Shown here: one piece after another, positions 8,144 through 14,999 of the stretch | Layout of the letters: each line of letters starts with the position of its first letter | Position numbering within the stretch: position 1 is the first letter of the stretch | Origin: Pseudomonadota bacterium | GTDB taxonomy: Bacteria; Pseudomonadota; Gammaproteobacteria; Steroidobacterales; Steroidobacteraceae | Reading direction: 5' to 3' | Assembly: GCA_023457495.1 (NCBI GenBank) | Contig: JAEWLQ010000080.1 | Coordinates: 1 to 26,216 of the forward strand | DNA: 26,216 nt | Made by a program: the position numbers and the translations under genes | The notes under the pieces: generated by a model | Database searches by the model: none | What the model was told of the DNA's origin: nothing | The model's input: only the letters and a program-made list of their open reading frames with translations

Positions 8144-10003
8144 TCAGTCGAAGCTGTAGCGTACTCCTATGGTGTACGAGCGGCCGTCGGTCCGATAGCC
8201 CTCCACGAGTACGTAATCCTCGTCGAATGCGTTCTCGATGCGGCCCTGCAGCGTGAGCGCGTCGTTCATGCGGTAGCGCAGCGTCGCGTTCACCAGGGCG
8301 TACGCATCGAGCGTCACGTTCTCCGGGAACCCGAAATCCTTGCGGTTCCCGTAGGCCGCGATGTCCATGCCGACATCCAGCCGGCCGACGTCGCGACTCA
8401 CGGCCAGCATCAGTGACTCGCGCGAGCGGCGCAACAAACGCTCGCCGCTCGTCTCGTCGCGCGGATCCTGCATCGTCAACTCGGCGCGTGCGCGCCACGC
8501 TTCACCGCTCAGCTGCCAGCCGAGCTCCACGCCCTTGATGCGCGCGCGGTCGACGTTGCGGTTCTGGCCGTCGAAGGTGGTCAAGTCCGTGACCACGTAC
8601 TCGATCATGTCGTCGATGCGATTGTCGAACGCGGACAACGTGAGCTGCTGCCGTTCGCCTATCTTCTGCCGGACCATGACCTGGAGCTGTTCCGAAACCT
8701 CGGGTGCGAGGTCCGGATTGCCGCCGAAGCCGAAGCGGTCGGTGCTGTCCGGAGCGCGGAAGGCCTTTCCGGCCGATAACGAGACGCGGGTGCCGCCGAA
8801 GCCGGCGCCGAGCTCCGCGTTCCAGGTGAGCTCGTTGCCGAAGGTTTCGTGATCGACGTTGCCGAGCGCGAGTCGCGCATTGAATCGGCCGATCGCGAGC
8901 TGGTCCTGGACGAAGAACTGCCTGACGTCGGTGTCCTCGTCGATCACCGTACCGACGGACTGGGCGCGGGTGTCTTCGGCATTCTGCTGGGCGCCCATGG
9001 TCAGCGAATGCGAGCCGAACTTGCCGAGATCGAGCCGCGCGAGATCGACCTGGGCATCGATCGTCGTGCGGCCGGTGCGCGCATAGTCGAACTGCGCCGG
9101 TCCGAAGCCCGGATCGCGCTGCTCGATGTCGTCGAGCGCGTAACTCGTGTTCACGCGCACCCCGAAGCCATCCTGCGCGCGGTATTCGCCCTCGAGCGAA
9201 TACACGCCGTTCTCGAAGTCCTGTGACACCGGCGCATAGGGCGGAGTGCTGAAGGTCTGCGCGGTGTATTCGGTGCGGCCGGTGGCGCTCCAGCCCCGCG
9301 CGCGGAACGTGAGCTCGTTGCTGGGCGCGAACTCGACGAGCGCCCGCCCGGTCACGGTGCGATAGCCACGATCCGTGTCGTCGGCGATGAAGGTCGGGGT
9401 GCCCTCGCTTTCGGTGTAGCCGCCGCCGAAGCCGAACTTCCAGTGCTCGCTCGCGGAAACGGTTCCGTCGCCGAACAACTGCTGCGTGTTGTTGCTGCCG
9501 AAGGTCGCGCCGGCGCTGAAGCCGTTCTTCGCGGCGCCGCGCGTGAAGATCTGCACGACGCCGCCGATGGCCTCGGTGCCGTACAGCGACGAACCGGGGC
9601 CCTTGACGATCTCGATGCGCTCGATCGCCTCGGGCGCGATGTTCTGCAGGGCGGCGCCGCCGATCGTGCCCGGATTCATGCGTACGCCGTCGATCAGCAC
9701 GACGGTGTGATTGCTTTCCGTGCCGCGCGTGAACAGCGAAGTAGTTTGTCCATGGCCGCCGTTGCGGGCGACCTCCAGGCCCGCGTGCTGCTGCAGCAGC
9801 TCGCTGACGTCGTTGGCGAGGGTGCGCTCGATGTCGTTGCGCGTGATGACGATCACCGGGGAGCCGACCGAGGACAATGCGACCGGCGTACGCGTCGCGG
9901 TGACGACGGTTTCGTCGAGCTCGTCCTGGGCGAGGGCGGCGGTGGTAGTTAGAGCGGCGGCCACCGAGACGGTGACGCGCGAACGGATGGATTTCCGGTA
10001 CAT
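8144..10003 (-). CDS. btuB: TonB-dependent outer-membrane cobalamin receptor BtuB
   Basis: 619 residues from ATG 10003, chosen because GGAAAGG lies seven bases upstream and the signal peptide starts there. Residues 1-25 are a Sec signal (basic start, hydrophobic core, cut after ALA). The mature protein opens with the TonB-box-like DETVVTATR at 30-38, very close to BtuB of Escherichia coli. A plug domain follows (NDVSELLQQHAGLEV, then VVLIDGVRMNPGTIG and GPGSSLYGTEAIGGVVQIFTR), and then the 22-strand barrel, ending IGVRYSFD with the usual aromatic near the end. The cobalamin riboswitch directly upstream and the adenosyltransferase gene downstream identify the ligand as a cobamide. A frame extending upstream to 10168 lies in the riboswitch and is not coding. 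Confidence 0.95.
   Translation of the reverse strand: MYRKSIRSRVTVSVAAALTTTAALAQDELDETVVTATRTPVALSSVGSPVIVITRNDIERTLANDVSELLQQHAGLEVARNGGHGQTTSLFTRGTESNHTVVLIDGVRMNPGTIGGAALQNIAPEAIERIEIVKGPGSSLYGTEAIGGVVQIFTRGAAKNGFSAGATFGSNNTQQLFGDGTVSASEHWKFGFGGGYTESEGTPTFIADDTDRGYRTVTGRALVEFAPSNELTFRARGWSATGRTEYTAQTFSTPPYAPVSQDFENGVYSLEGEYRAQDGFGVRVNTSYALDDIEQRDPGFGPAQFDYARTGRTTIDAQVDLARLDLGKFGSHSLTMGAQQNAEDTRAQSVGTVIDEDTDVRQFFVQDQLAIGRFNARLALGNVDHETFGNELTWNAELGAGFGGTRVSLSAGKAFRAPDSTDRFGFGGNPDLAPEVSEQLQVMVRQKIGERQQLTLSAFDNRIDDMIEYVVTDLTTFDGQNRNVDRARIKGVELGWQLSGEAWRARAELTMQDPRDETSGERLLRRSRESLMLAVSRDVGRLDVGMDIAAYGNRKDFGFPENVTLDAYALVNATLRYRMNDALTLQGRIENAFDEDYVLVEGYRTDGRSYTIGVRYSFD
9944..9952 (-). repeat. CTAACTACC word, copy 1 (btuB signal peptide)
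   Basis: CTAACTACC on the coding (minus) strand encodes Leu18-Thr-Thr in the hydrophobic core of the BtuB signal peptide. The context is CGCTCTAACTACC, so the flanking CA seen in the other copies is not present. Confidence 0.7.
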
Positions 10004-10007
10004 GACA

Positions 10008-10074
10008 GGCCTTTCCATGCACTCCCGCATGGCTTGTGAGACGAGACGCCTCGCAATGCGCGGAATGGAAGGCC
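10008..10074 (-). promoter_or_regulatory. Possible ribosome-site-sequestering stem of the btuB riboswitch
   Basis: Read on the minus strand, GGCCTTCCAT (10074 down to 10065) can pair with ATGGAAAGGCC (10018 down to 10008), six plus four base pairs with one bulged A. The second arm contains the GGAAAGG ribosome-binding site of btuB. The stem would hide that site, as expected for a cobalamin riboswitch acting on translation. I inferred the pairing by eye; no folding calculation was run and the competing structure was not found. Confidence 0.5.
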
Positions 10075-10117
10075 CGATCGAGACCCGTTCCGATGCCCGC
10101 CGCACCTCGAGGAACTG

Positions 10118-10311
10118 CCGATCGGCCGGTCTCCGGACTCTCGAACTGGAGCCTTGCGGCCCCGACACATCGCCTTCCCATGCCGCGAGGGCACAGTGGC
10201 CGTTGATGTGTGGATTTCGATTACCGTTGCGGGGGCAGTGCTGGAATCGCCCGATGTCGAGTCGACATGCGGCTCACCAGCTTCCCGTAACCTTTCGGCG
10301 GGGCGCACTCT
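10118..10311 (-). promoter_or_regulatory. Cobalamin (B12) riboswitch upstream of btuB
   Basis: Read on the minus strand, the conserved blocks of the cobalamin riboswitch occur in the right order: GGGAAGCTGGTGAGCC (about 10286-10271), CCAGCACTGCCCCCGCAAC with CGGTAA (about 10243-10219), the B12-box-like core GCATGGGAAGGCGATG (about 10183-10168), and the closing GAGTCCGGAGACCGGCC (about 10141-10125). Binding of adenosylcobalamin should switch off btuB and the adenosyltransferase. About 115 nt separate the aptamer from the btuB start, enough for an expression platform. The promoter should lie upstream, in or near 10312-10367, shared with the divergent HisN-like gene; no clear promoter elements were seen there. 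Boundaries are approximate. Confidence 0.93.
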
Positions 10312-10367
10312 AACGGGATTCGGGGTGAATTGACAGGTCCGACGGCGCTCACGCAGGCTTCGCGCCG

Positions 10368-11150
10368 ATGTCATCCGCACAAATGTCAAAAGAACTCAGC
10401 GCCGCGCTGGACGCGGCCCGGGCGGCCGCCGAAGTGATCCGCGGCTTCTATCAACGCAACGTCAAAATCGAGGTGAAGGCGGACAAGACGCCCGTGACCG
10501 AGGCCGACGTCCGCTCGGAAGAAGCCATCCGCGACCTGCTCACGAAGCGCTTCCCTACCTACGGTTTCTACGGCGAGGAGACCGGCAAGTCGGACATGAA
10601 TGCCGAGAGCGTCTGGCTGGTCGATCCGATCGACGGCACAAAGTCGTTCGTGCGCGAATGCCCGTTCTTCTCCACGCAGATCGCGCTCATGCGCGGCGGC
10701 CGCATGGTGCTGGGCGTTTCGTGCGCGCCGGCGTATGACGAGCTCGCGTGGGCCGAGCGCGGTGCCGGCGCATTCCTCAACGGCAAACGCATCCAGGTGA
10801 GCAAGGTGGCCGCGCTCGACGCGGCGATCGTGTCCAGCGGCAACCTCAAGACGCTGGCGGCATCATCGGCGTGGCCGCGCTTCGGTGGTTTGATCGGTCG
10901 CGTCAGTCGCATCCGCGGCTACGGCGATTTCGTGCACTACCACCTGCTGGCGCGCGGCTCGCTCGACGTGGTGGTCGAATCCGACGTGAACATCCTCGAC
11001 ATCGCCGCGTTGACCGTCATCGTCGAAGAGGCCGGCGGCACGTTCACGAACCTGGCCGGGGCGCCGATCGGACTCGAGACGACCAGCGTGCTCGCGAGCA
11101 ATGGCCCGCTGCACGCGGCGGTGCTGGAGGCGATCCGTTTCGGGAGCTGA
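10368..11150 (+). CDS. HisN-like histidinol-phosphatase / inositol monophosphatase family enzyme
   Basis: 260 residues of the magnesium-dependent inositol monophosphatase superfamily. Metal ligands are visible in GEETG at 69-73, DPIDGT at 86-91 and NILDIAAL near 205-212; the first part carries VKADKTPVTEADVRSE. The motif spelling (DKTPVTEAD, GEETG, WLVDPIDGTKSF) is that of HisN-type histidinol-phosphate phosphatases, which complete histidine synthesis where no HisB phosphatase domain exists. Other members act on inositol phosphate or 3'-phosphoadenosine 5'-phosphate (CysQ), so the substrate is not settled. ATG 10368 is the longest start, and ATG 10383 is an alternative; neither has a strong ribosome site. 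A small membrane gene follows after three bases. No his genes lie nearby. Confidence 0.85.
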   Translation: MSSAQMSKELSAALDAARAAAEVIRGFYQRNVKIEVKADKTPVTEADVRSEEAIRDLLTKRFPTYGFYGEETGKSDMNAESVWLVDPIDGTKSFVRECPFFSTQIALMRGGRMVLGVSCAPAYDELAWAERGAGAFLNGKRIQVSKVAALDAAIVSSGNLKTLAASSAWPRFGGLIGRVSRIRGYGDFVHYHLLARGSLDVVVESDVNILDIAALTVIVEEAGGTFTNLAGAPIGLETTSVLASNGPLHAAVLEAIRFGS

Positions 11151-11153
11151 GCG

Positions 11154-11576
11154 ATGGGCGTATTTCTGCGCTGGGGAATATTCGGAATCCTGGGTGTCGC
11201 CGCGCTGGTCTACGCGTACAACGCGAGCAAGAAGCTGGCCGAGAATCGCATGCAGGATCCGCCCGCCGCCGCGCAGCCGCAGCCCAACGACGACGAGATT
11301 CCCGAGAATCAAGATTCGCTGCCGGAGGGACTATCCGCGCAATGCGAGGCAGAGCTGCTGGTCGCTCGGCGCGCATTGCAGGCGCGCCGCGAGGGCGAGC
11401 GCCTCGACCGCCTGCTGCGTATTCCGGAGATCGCCTGGCAGGAGCCGCCCGAGCGTCGCGAGCGTCTCGCGCAGGTGGCCACGCACTGGTTCAACTTCGA
11501 AGGCGACGTGCCGATTCCGGCCGAATTCCGCAGCGCCGTGATCGGCGATTGCGAAAAGCTCAGCCCGGCGCCATGA
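11154..11576 (+). CDS. Hypothetical small membrane-anchored protein
   Basis: 140 residues, with ATG three bases after the stop of the HisN-like gene, so the two are co-transcribed. Residues ~4-22 form one transmembrane helix with only a Met-Gly-Val lead. A Pro/Ala/Asp-rich linker (~33-55) follows, then a mostly helical charged domain with RREGERLDRLLRIPE and FNFEGDVPIPAEF. Two cysteines (in SAQCEAEL and GDCEKL) flank the soluble part and could form a disulfide if it is periplasmic. I do not recognise the family. Its 3' end overlaps the convergent ABC ATPase gene by 17 nt. Base composition and codon use look like the neighbours, supporting a real gene. Confidence 0.75.
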   Translation: MGVFLRWGIFGILGVAALVYAYNASKKLAENRMQDPPAAAQPQPNDDEIPENQDSLPEGLSAQCEAELLVARRALQARREGERLDRLLRIPEIAWQEPPERRERLAQVATHWFNFEGDVPIPAEFRSAVIGDCEKLSPAP

Positions 11577-12327
11577 AGCGCTGGCCGCCCGCGCGCGTTT
11601 CGAGGTACGAAACGCCGTAGAGCCGTTCCAGGTGCCCGGTGGCGAGCGCGTCGCCGTTCACGGTTTCCACCCGGCCATCGCCGAACAGCAGGAAGGCGTG
11701 CGTCGCGAAGCGCAGTGCGAGGTTCGGATCGTGCAGGCTCGCGATGACGGCCGCGCCCTGCCGCGCCAGCGAACGCAGCCGCTCGAGGATGCCGAGTTGC
11801 TGGGCCGGATCGAGGTGGTTGGTGGGCTCGTCCAGTAGATAGAGCGCCGGCGCCTGCACGAGCAGCCGTGCGATCGCGGCGCGGCGTTGCTCGCCGCCGG
11901 ACAGGGTGCCGAGCTCGCGGTTCGCGAGCGCCGTGAGGCCGGTATGCGCGAGGGCCTGTTCGACGCGTTGCTCATCCGTCGCGCCGGCACTTTCCCAGAA
12001 CCCGAGATGCGCGAAACGCCCGAGCATGACGGCGTCGCGCAACGTGCCCTGCGGCGGGGCTTCCGGGTCCTGCGGGAGGAAACCGAGGCGCACCGCGACA
12101 TCGCGGCGCGGGATTTCCTGGATGTCCCGGCCCTCGAGCAGCACGCGCCCCGCGTTCGGTGCGCGCAGCCCAGCGAGCGTGCGCAGCAGCAGGGACTTGC
12201 CCGCGCCATTGCCGCCGAGCAGGGCGCACACGTCCCCGGGGCGGATGGCGCAGTCGAAACCCTCGATCAACACGCGCCCGGGAACCGAGACGCGCAGCTC
12301 GCGGGTTTCGAGCAGTGTCAGGCTCAT
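11560..12327 (-). CDS. BtuD/FecE-type ABC transporter ATP-binding protein
   Basis: 255 residues from ATG 12327; that start codon overlaps the upstream gene's stop by four bases (ATGA), indicating coupled translation. Motifs: Walker A GGNGAGKS at 38-45, Q-loop Gln86 in FLPQDPE, signature LSGGEQ at 142-147, Walker B LYLLDEP at 162-168, and H-loop His199. Spacing and wording (LLGGNGAGKSLLLRTLAGL, DEPTNHLDPAQQ) match the cobalamin/ferri-siderophore importer ATPases. With the btuB riboswitch operon and a FecCD-type permease in the same window, a BtuD role is likely. The fit is inferred: the permease lies 3.8 kb away, and a heme or siderophore importer is the alternative. Apparent extension to 12768 runs over the upstream gene and is not coding. 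Confidence 0.88.
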   Translation of the reverse strand: MSLTLLETRELRVSVPGRVLIEGFDCAIRPGDVCALLGGNGAGKSLLLRTLAGLRAPNAGRVLLEGRDIQEIPRRDVAVRLGFLPQDPEAPPQGTLRDAVMLGRFAHLGFWESAGATDEQRVEQALAHTGLTALANRELGTLSGGEQRRAAIARLLVQAPALYLLDEPTNHLDPAQQLGILERLRSLARQGAAVIASLHDPNLALRFATHAFLLFGDGRVETVNGDALATGHLERLYGVSYLETRAGGQRFMAPG

Positions 12328-13097
12328 GGGTCTATCCAGCCGATTTCGAGCGCGGTTGCACGGCCCACCACGACCCCGGCGAGCGAATCCGGCATCTCGG
12401 CGGCGTGAGCGTCGATGGCCCGCCGGCCCGCCATGATCTCGGTGAGTCCCTGCGGGTGAAGCGGATCGCGGTCGGGTTCGGCATAACCGATCGGGTACAG
12501 CGGCGCGAGGGTGGCCGGGTCGTATTTGTCGGACGCGCCGAGCGTATGCAGGATCTCGTGCGCGATCACCACGTTGTTGGGCGCGGTCATTTCGTCGTCG
12601 GCGAACGCATGCACGACGCCGACCAGGCCCTTCTGCAGTCCGACGGAATGCGGCACGGACTTCGTGAACGACGGATCGTGAAACAGCACGAACACCCGGA
12701 TCTGCGGCGTCGCATGCCCCGGCGCGTGTGCATTGCGCCGCGCGTAGAGGCGCAGACGCAGGCTCCACCAGATCCTCTGCAGCACGTTGGCGTCGGGCGC
12801 GAGCCCGGGCGGCAATTCCTTCACCTCGGGCAGCAGGTTCACGCGCACGGGCCGGTCGATCGCGACGCCGAACTCCCGCGCCTCACGGTTGATGAACCGC
12901 TCGATGTCGGCGACGTCCCCGGCCGTCAAGGAGGCGAGGTAGTCGGACGTCGCCTGGCCGCCTTCGCCATTGATGGGAAACACACCTATCCACAGCGTTT
13001 CGTCCCAGTCGGTCGTGCTGAGGCGGTCGTAAAAGGTGGACCAGGCCGCGATTCCCAGGATCAGCAGCAGGAACAGGATGCGCAGCTGGCGCCACAT
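12324..13097 (-). CDS. Membrane-anchored HEXXH metalloprotease-like protein
   Basis: 257 residues from ATG 13097. Residues ~5-20 are one N-terminal transmembrane helix (LRILFLLLILGIAAW), putting the rest in the periplasm. HEILHTLGASDKYD at 180-193 contains HEXXH followed by a conserved-looking Asp-Lys-Tyr, and GLTEIMAGRR at 217-226 follows, which may serve as a further catalytic-site segment. A zinc peptidase fold is plausible, but I cannot name a family or a substrate. The gene begins 14 nt after pdxH and ends in a four-base overlap with the ABC ATPase start, so all three share a transcript. A non-peptidase protein retaining a chance HEXXH is the alternative; the helix context VVIAHEILHTLG argues for a real zinc site. 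Confidence 0.78.
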   Translation of the reverse strand: MWRQLRILFLLLILGIAAWSTFYDRLSTTDWDETLWIGVFPINGEGGQATSDYLASLTAGDVADIERFINREAREFGVAIDRPVRVNLLPEVKELPPGLAPDANVLQRIWWSLRLRLYARRNAHAPGHATPQIRVFVLFHDPSFTKSVPHSVGLQKGLVGVVHAFADDEMTAPNNVVIAHEILHTLGASDKYDPATLAPLYPIGYAEPDRDPLHPQGLTEIMAGRRAIDAHAAEMPDSLAGVVVGRATALEIGWIDP

Positions 13098-13111
13098 GCG
13101 TCGGGCGGCGC

Positions 13112-13798
13112 CTACGGTTGCAGCCGGGTCGCGGTCCAGACACCGGCCTTGAATCCCGCGCCGGCGGTAGTTAGTGAGCGGGTCCAGCGGGCGCGTTCGT
13201 GGATGCGGGCGGCGCCTTCGACCCACAGCTCCACCGCATCGGCCCACACGTAGTACCCGCCCCAGAAGCCGGGTCGCGGAATCGCGACCGACGGCTCCTC
13301 GTTCATGTTGTCGGTGGTCGGAAACGGTGCGCCGAACCGCTCCGCCGCCGCGAGTACCGCGGCGTTGAGCTGATCGCGCGACCGCAGGGGCTGGCTCTGC
13401 GCACTGGCCCAGGCGCCGATGCGGCGCTGCCAGTTACGGGAGGCGAAATACTCGTCGCTTTCCCTGTCCGGCGCCTTCACGACGACGCCTTCGACGCGGA
13501 TCTGCCGATGCGCGTGATCCCAGTGAAAAACCAGCGCGGCGCGCGCGTTTTCGGCCAGCTCGCGTCCCTTGCGCGAGTCGTAGTTGGTCACGAAGGAGAT
13601 CCGGCCTTGTTCGACGTCGAACTCCTTGCACAACACGACGCGCGCGGAGGGGTGTCCCGTGGAAGTGGCGGTTGCCAGCACCATCGCATCGGGGTTGGGT
13701 TGCTGGCGCGCGGCCTTGGCGGTGCCGAACCATGCATTCGCCAGAGCCATCGGTTCCGCCGGCAATGGGTCCGGCAACAGGTCGTTATAGATTTCCAT
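13112..13798 (-). CDS. pdxH: Pyridoxine/pyridoxamine 5'-phosphate oxidase PdxH
   Basis: 228 residues. PdxH oxidises pyridoxamine or pyridoxine 5'-phosphate to PLP with FMN as cofactor. Family marks: DPLPAEPMALA and PNPDAMVLATAT near the start, RVVLCKEFD at 53-61, FVTNYDSRKGREL at 69-81 (FMN phosphate contacts), ALVFHWDHAHRQIRVEG at 88-104, the SQPLRSRDQL segment, PFWGGYYV-like PGFWGGYYVW at 176-185, and the final W-x-x-x-RL-x-P (WTATRLQP). The stretch between IHERARW and that end is longer than I expect for the family and holds the CTAACTACC repeat. PLP from this enzyme would serve BioA. ATG 13798 is divergent from tyrA over 88 nt. Confidence 0.94.
   Translation of the reverse strand: MEIYNDLLPDPLPAEPMALANAWFGTAKAARQQPNPDAMVLATATSTGHPSARVVLCKEFDVEQGRISFVTNYDSRKGRELAENARAALVFHWDHAHRQIRVEGVVVKAPDRESDEYFASRNWQRRIGAWASAQSQPLRSRDQLNAAVLAAAERFGAPFPTTDNMNEEPSVAIPRPGFWGGYYVWADAVELWVEGAARIHERARWTRSLTTAGAGFKAGVWTATRLQP
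13166..13177 (-). repeat. TCACTAACTACC word, copy 2 (pdxH C-terminal loop)
   Basis: The 12-base word on the coding (minus) strand encodes Ser-Leu209-Thr-Thr in the variable stretch before the conserved PdxH C-terminus. It is identical over 12 bases to the copy in tyrA. Confidence 0.75.
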
Positions 13799-13827
13799 GG
13801 ACCTATGTTATCCGTGACGCGGTAGCC

Positions 13828-13882
13828 TTGCAGTCACCCGCCGCAGCCGATAAAAGCTCTGTCGGACGTACCATGCAAGGTG
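13828..13882 (+). promoter_or_regulatory. Possible tyrA promoter and ribosome-binding site
   Basis: TTGCAG at 13828-13833 and TAAAAG from 13851 are 17 bases apart and could be -35 and -10 boxes of moderate quality. AAGGTG at 13877-13882 lies four bases before the tyrA ATG and supports that start. No Trp/Tyr-repressor-like palindrome or leader peptide was found in the 88-nt gap. Confidence 0.35.
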
Positions 13883-13886
13883 ATTC

Positions 13887-14999
13887 ATGAGCTCGCTCGA
13901 GGACCTGCGCCGCAGAATCAACGAACTGGACCGCCAGATCCTGGAACTGGTCGGCAAGCGGCAGGAGACCAGCCGGGAAGTGGCTCGCGCCAAGCGCGCC
14001 ACCGGCCAGGCCACGCGCGACTTCGCCCGCGAGCGCGAGGTGCTGCTGGCCGCCCGCGAGACGGGGAAGGAATTCGGCGTCTCGCCCCAGGTCGCGGAGA
14101 CCATCCTGCGCCTGCTGATCCGTTCCTCACTAACTACCCAGGAACAGGCGAGCGTGGCCGCCCGGGGCACGGGTTCGGGCCGCACCGCGCTGGTCATCGG
14201 CGGCGCGGGCAAGATGGGGCGCTGGTTTGCCGAGTTCATGGCGTCGCAGGGATTCGCCGTCCAGGTCGCGGATCCGACGGGCGCGCCTCCCGGATTCACC
14301 CACCTCGCGGACTGGAAGTCCTCGCCGCTGGACCACGATTTCATCGTCATCGCGACGCCGCTCGGCGCCACGGACCGGATCCTGCGCGAACTCGCGATGC
14401 GGCGGCCCAAGGGCGTCATCTTCGACGTGGGCTCGCTCAAGTCCCCGCTGCGCTCCGGATTGAATGCGCTCAAGTCGCATGGATGCCGCGTCACCTCGCT
14501 GCATCCGATGTTCGGACCCGACACCGAGCTGCTCTCGGGCCGTCACGTCATCTTCGTCGAGGCGGGATCTCCCGAGGCCACGCAGGCCGCGCGCGACCTG
14601 TTCGGATCGACCATGGTCGAGCAGGTGGTCATGTCACTCGACGAGCACGACCGCCTGATCGCCTACGTACTGGGCCTCTCGCACGCGCTCAACATCGCGT
14701 TCTTCACGGCGCTTGCCGAGAGCGGCGAGGCCGCGCCGCGGCTCGCGAAACTGTCCTCGACCACGTTCGACTCGCAGCTCGACGTGGCCACGAACGTCGC
14801 GCAGGAGAGCCCGGAGCTGTATTTCGAGATCCAGAGTCTCAACGACTACGGCGCCGAGTCGCTCGAGGCGCTCGCGCAGGCGGTGGAGCGGCTGCGCTCG
14901 GCGGTGATCTCGCAGGATTTCAACGCGTTCGAGGCGCTGATGCGCCGCGGACGTGAATATCTAGAAGACCGGCGTTCCGTCACCGAGCGGCGTGCGTGA
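13887..14999 (+). CDS. tyrA: Bifunctional chorismate mutase / prephenate dehydrogenase (T-protein)
   Basis: 370 residues, the size of the fused enterobacterial TyrA. Residues 1-~85 are an AroQ-class chorismate mutase: LRRRINELDRQILELVGKRQE, Lys36 in RAKRA and Arg50-Glu51 in AREREVL align with known active-site positions. A linker (81-98, SSLTTQEQASVAARGTGS) joins it to the prephenate dehydrogenase domain: NAD-binding GGAGKMG at 105-111, IATPLGATDRIL, and SLHPMFGPD followed by the helical dimer domain with LSHALNIAFF. Together they convert chorismate to 4-hydroxyphenylpyruvate for tyrosine synthesis in the cytoplasm. The stop overlaps the next gene's GTG (GTGA). Single-domain TyrA is more usual outside the enteric lineage, so the fusion is notable. 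Confidence 0.93.
   Translation: MSSLEDLRRRINELDRQILELVGKRQETSREVARAKRATGQATRDFAREREVLLAARETGKEFGVSPQVAETILRLLIRSSLTTQEQASVAARGTGSGRTALVIGGAGKMGRWFAEFMASQGFAVQVADPTGAPPGFTHLADWKSSPLDHDFIVIATPLGATDRILRELAMRRPKGVIFDVGSLKSPLRSGLNALKSHGCRVTSLHPMFGPDTELLSGRHVIFVEAGSPEATQAARDLFGSTMVEQVVMSLDEHDRLIAYVLGLSHALNIAFFTALAESGEAAPRLAKLSSTTFDSQLDVATNVAQESPELYFEIQSLNDYGAESLEALAQAVERLRSAVISQDFNAFEALMRRGREYLEDRRSVTERRA
14127..14138 (+). repeat. TCACTAACTACC word, copy 3 (tyrA interdomain linker)
   Basis: The word on the coding strand encodes Ser-Leu82-Thr-Thr at the joint between the chorismate mutase and dehydrogenase domains. It shares 12 bases with copy 2, 0.95 kb away and on the opposite strand. Confidence 0.75.

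Noticed and set aside
10004..10168. N-terminal extension of btuB by 55 residues
   Set aside because: It lies in the riboswitch aptamer and leader, has no signal-peptide character, and the ATG at 10003 has a good ribosome site and a signal peptide.
12328..12768. N-terminal extension of the ABC ATPase
   Set aside because: It overlaps the HEXXH gene in another frame, and the typical ATPase start with the four-base overlap is at 12327.
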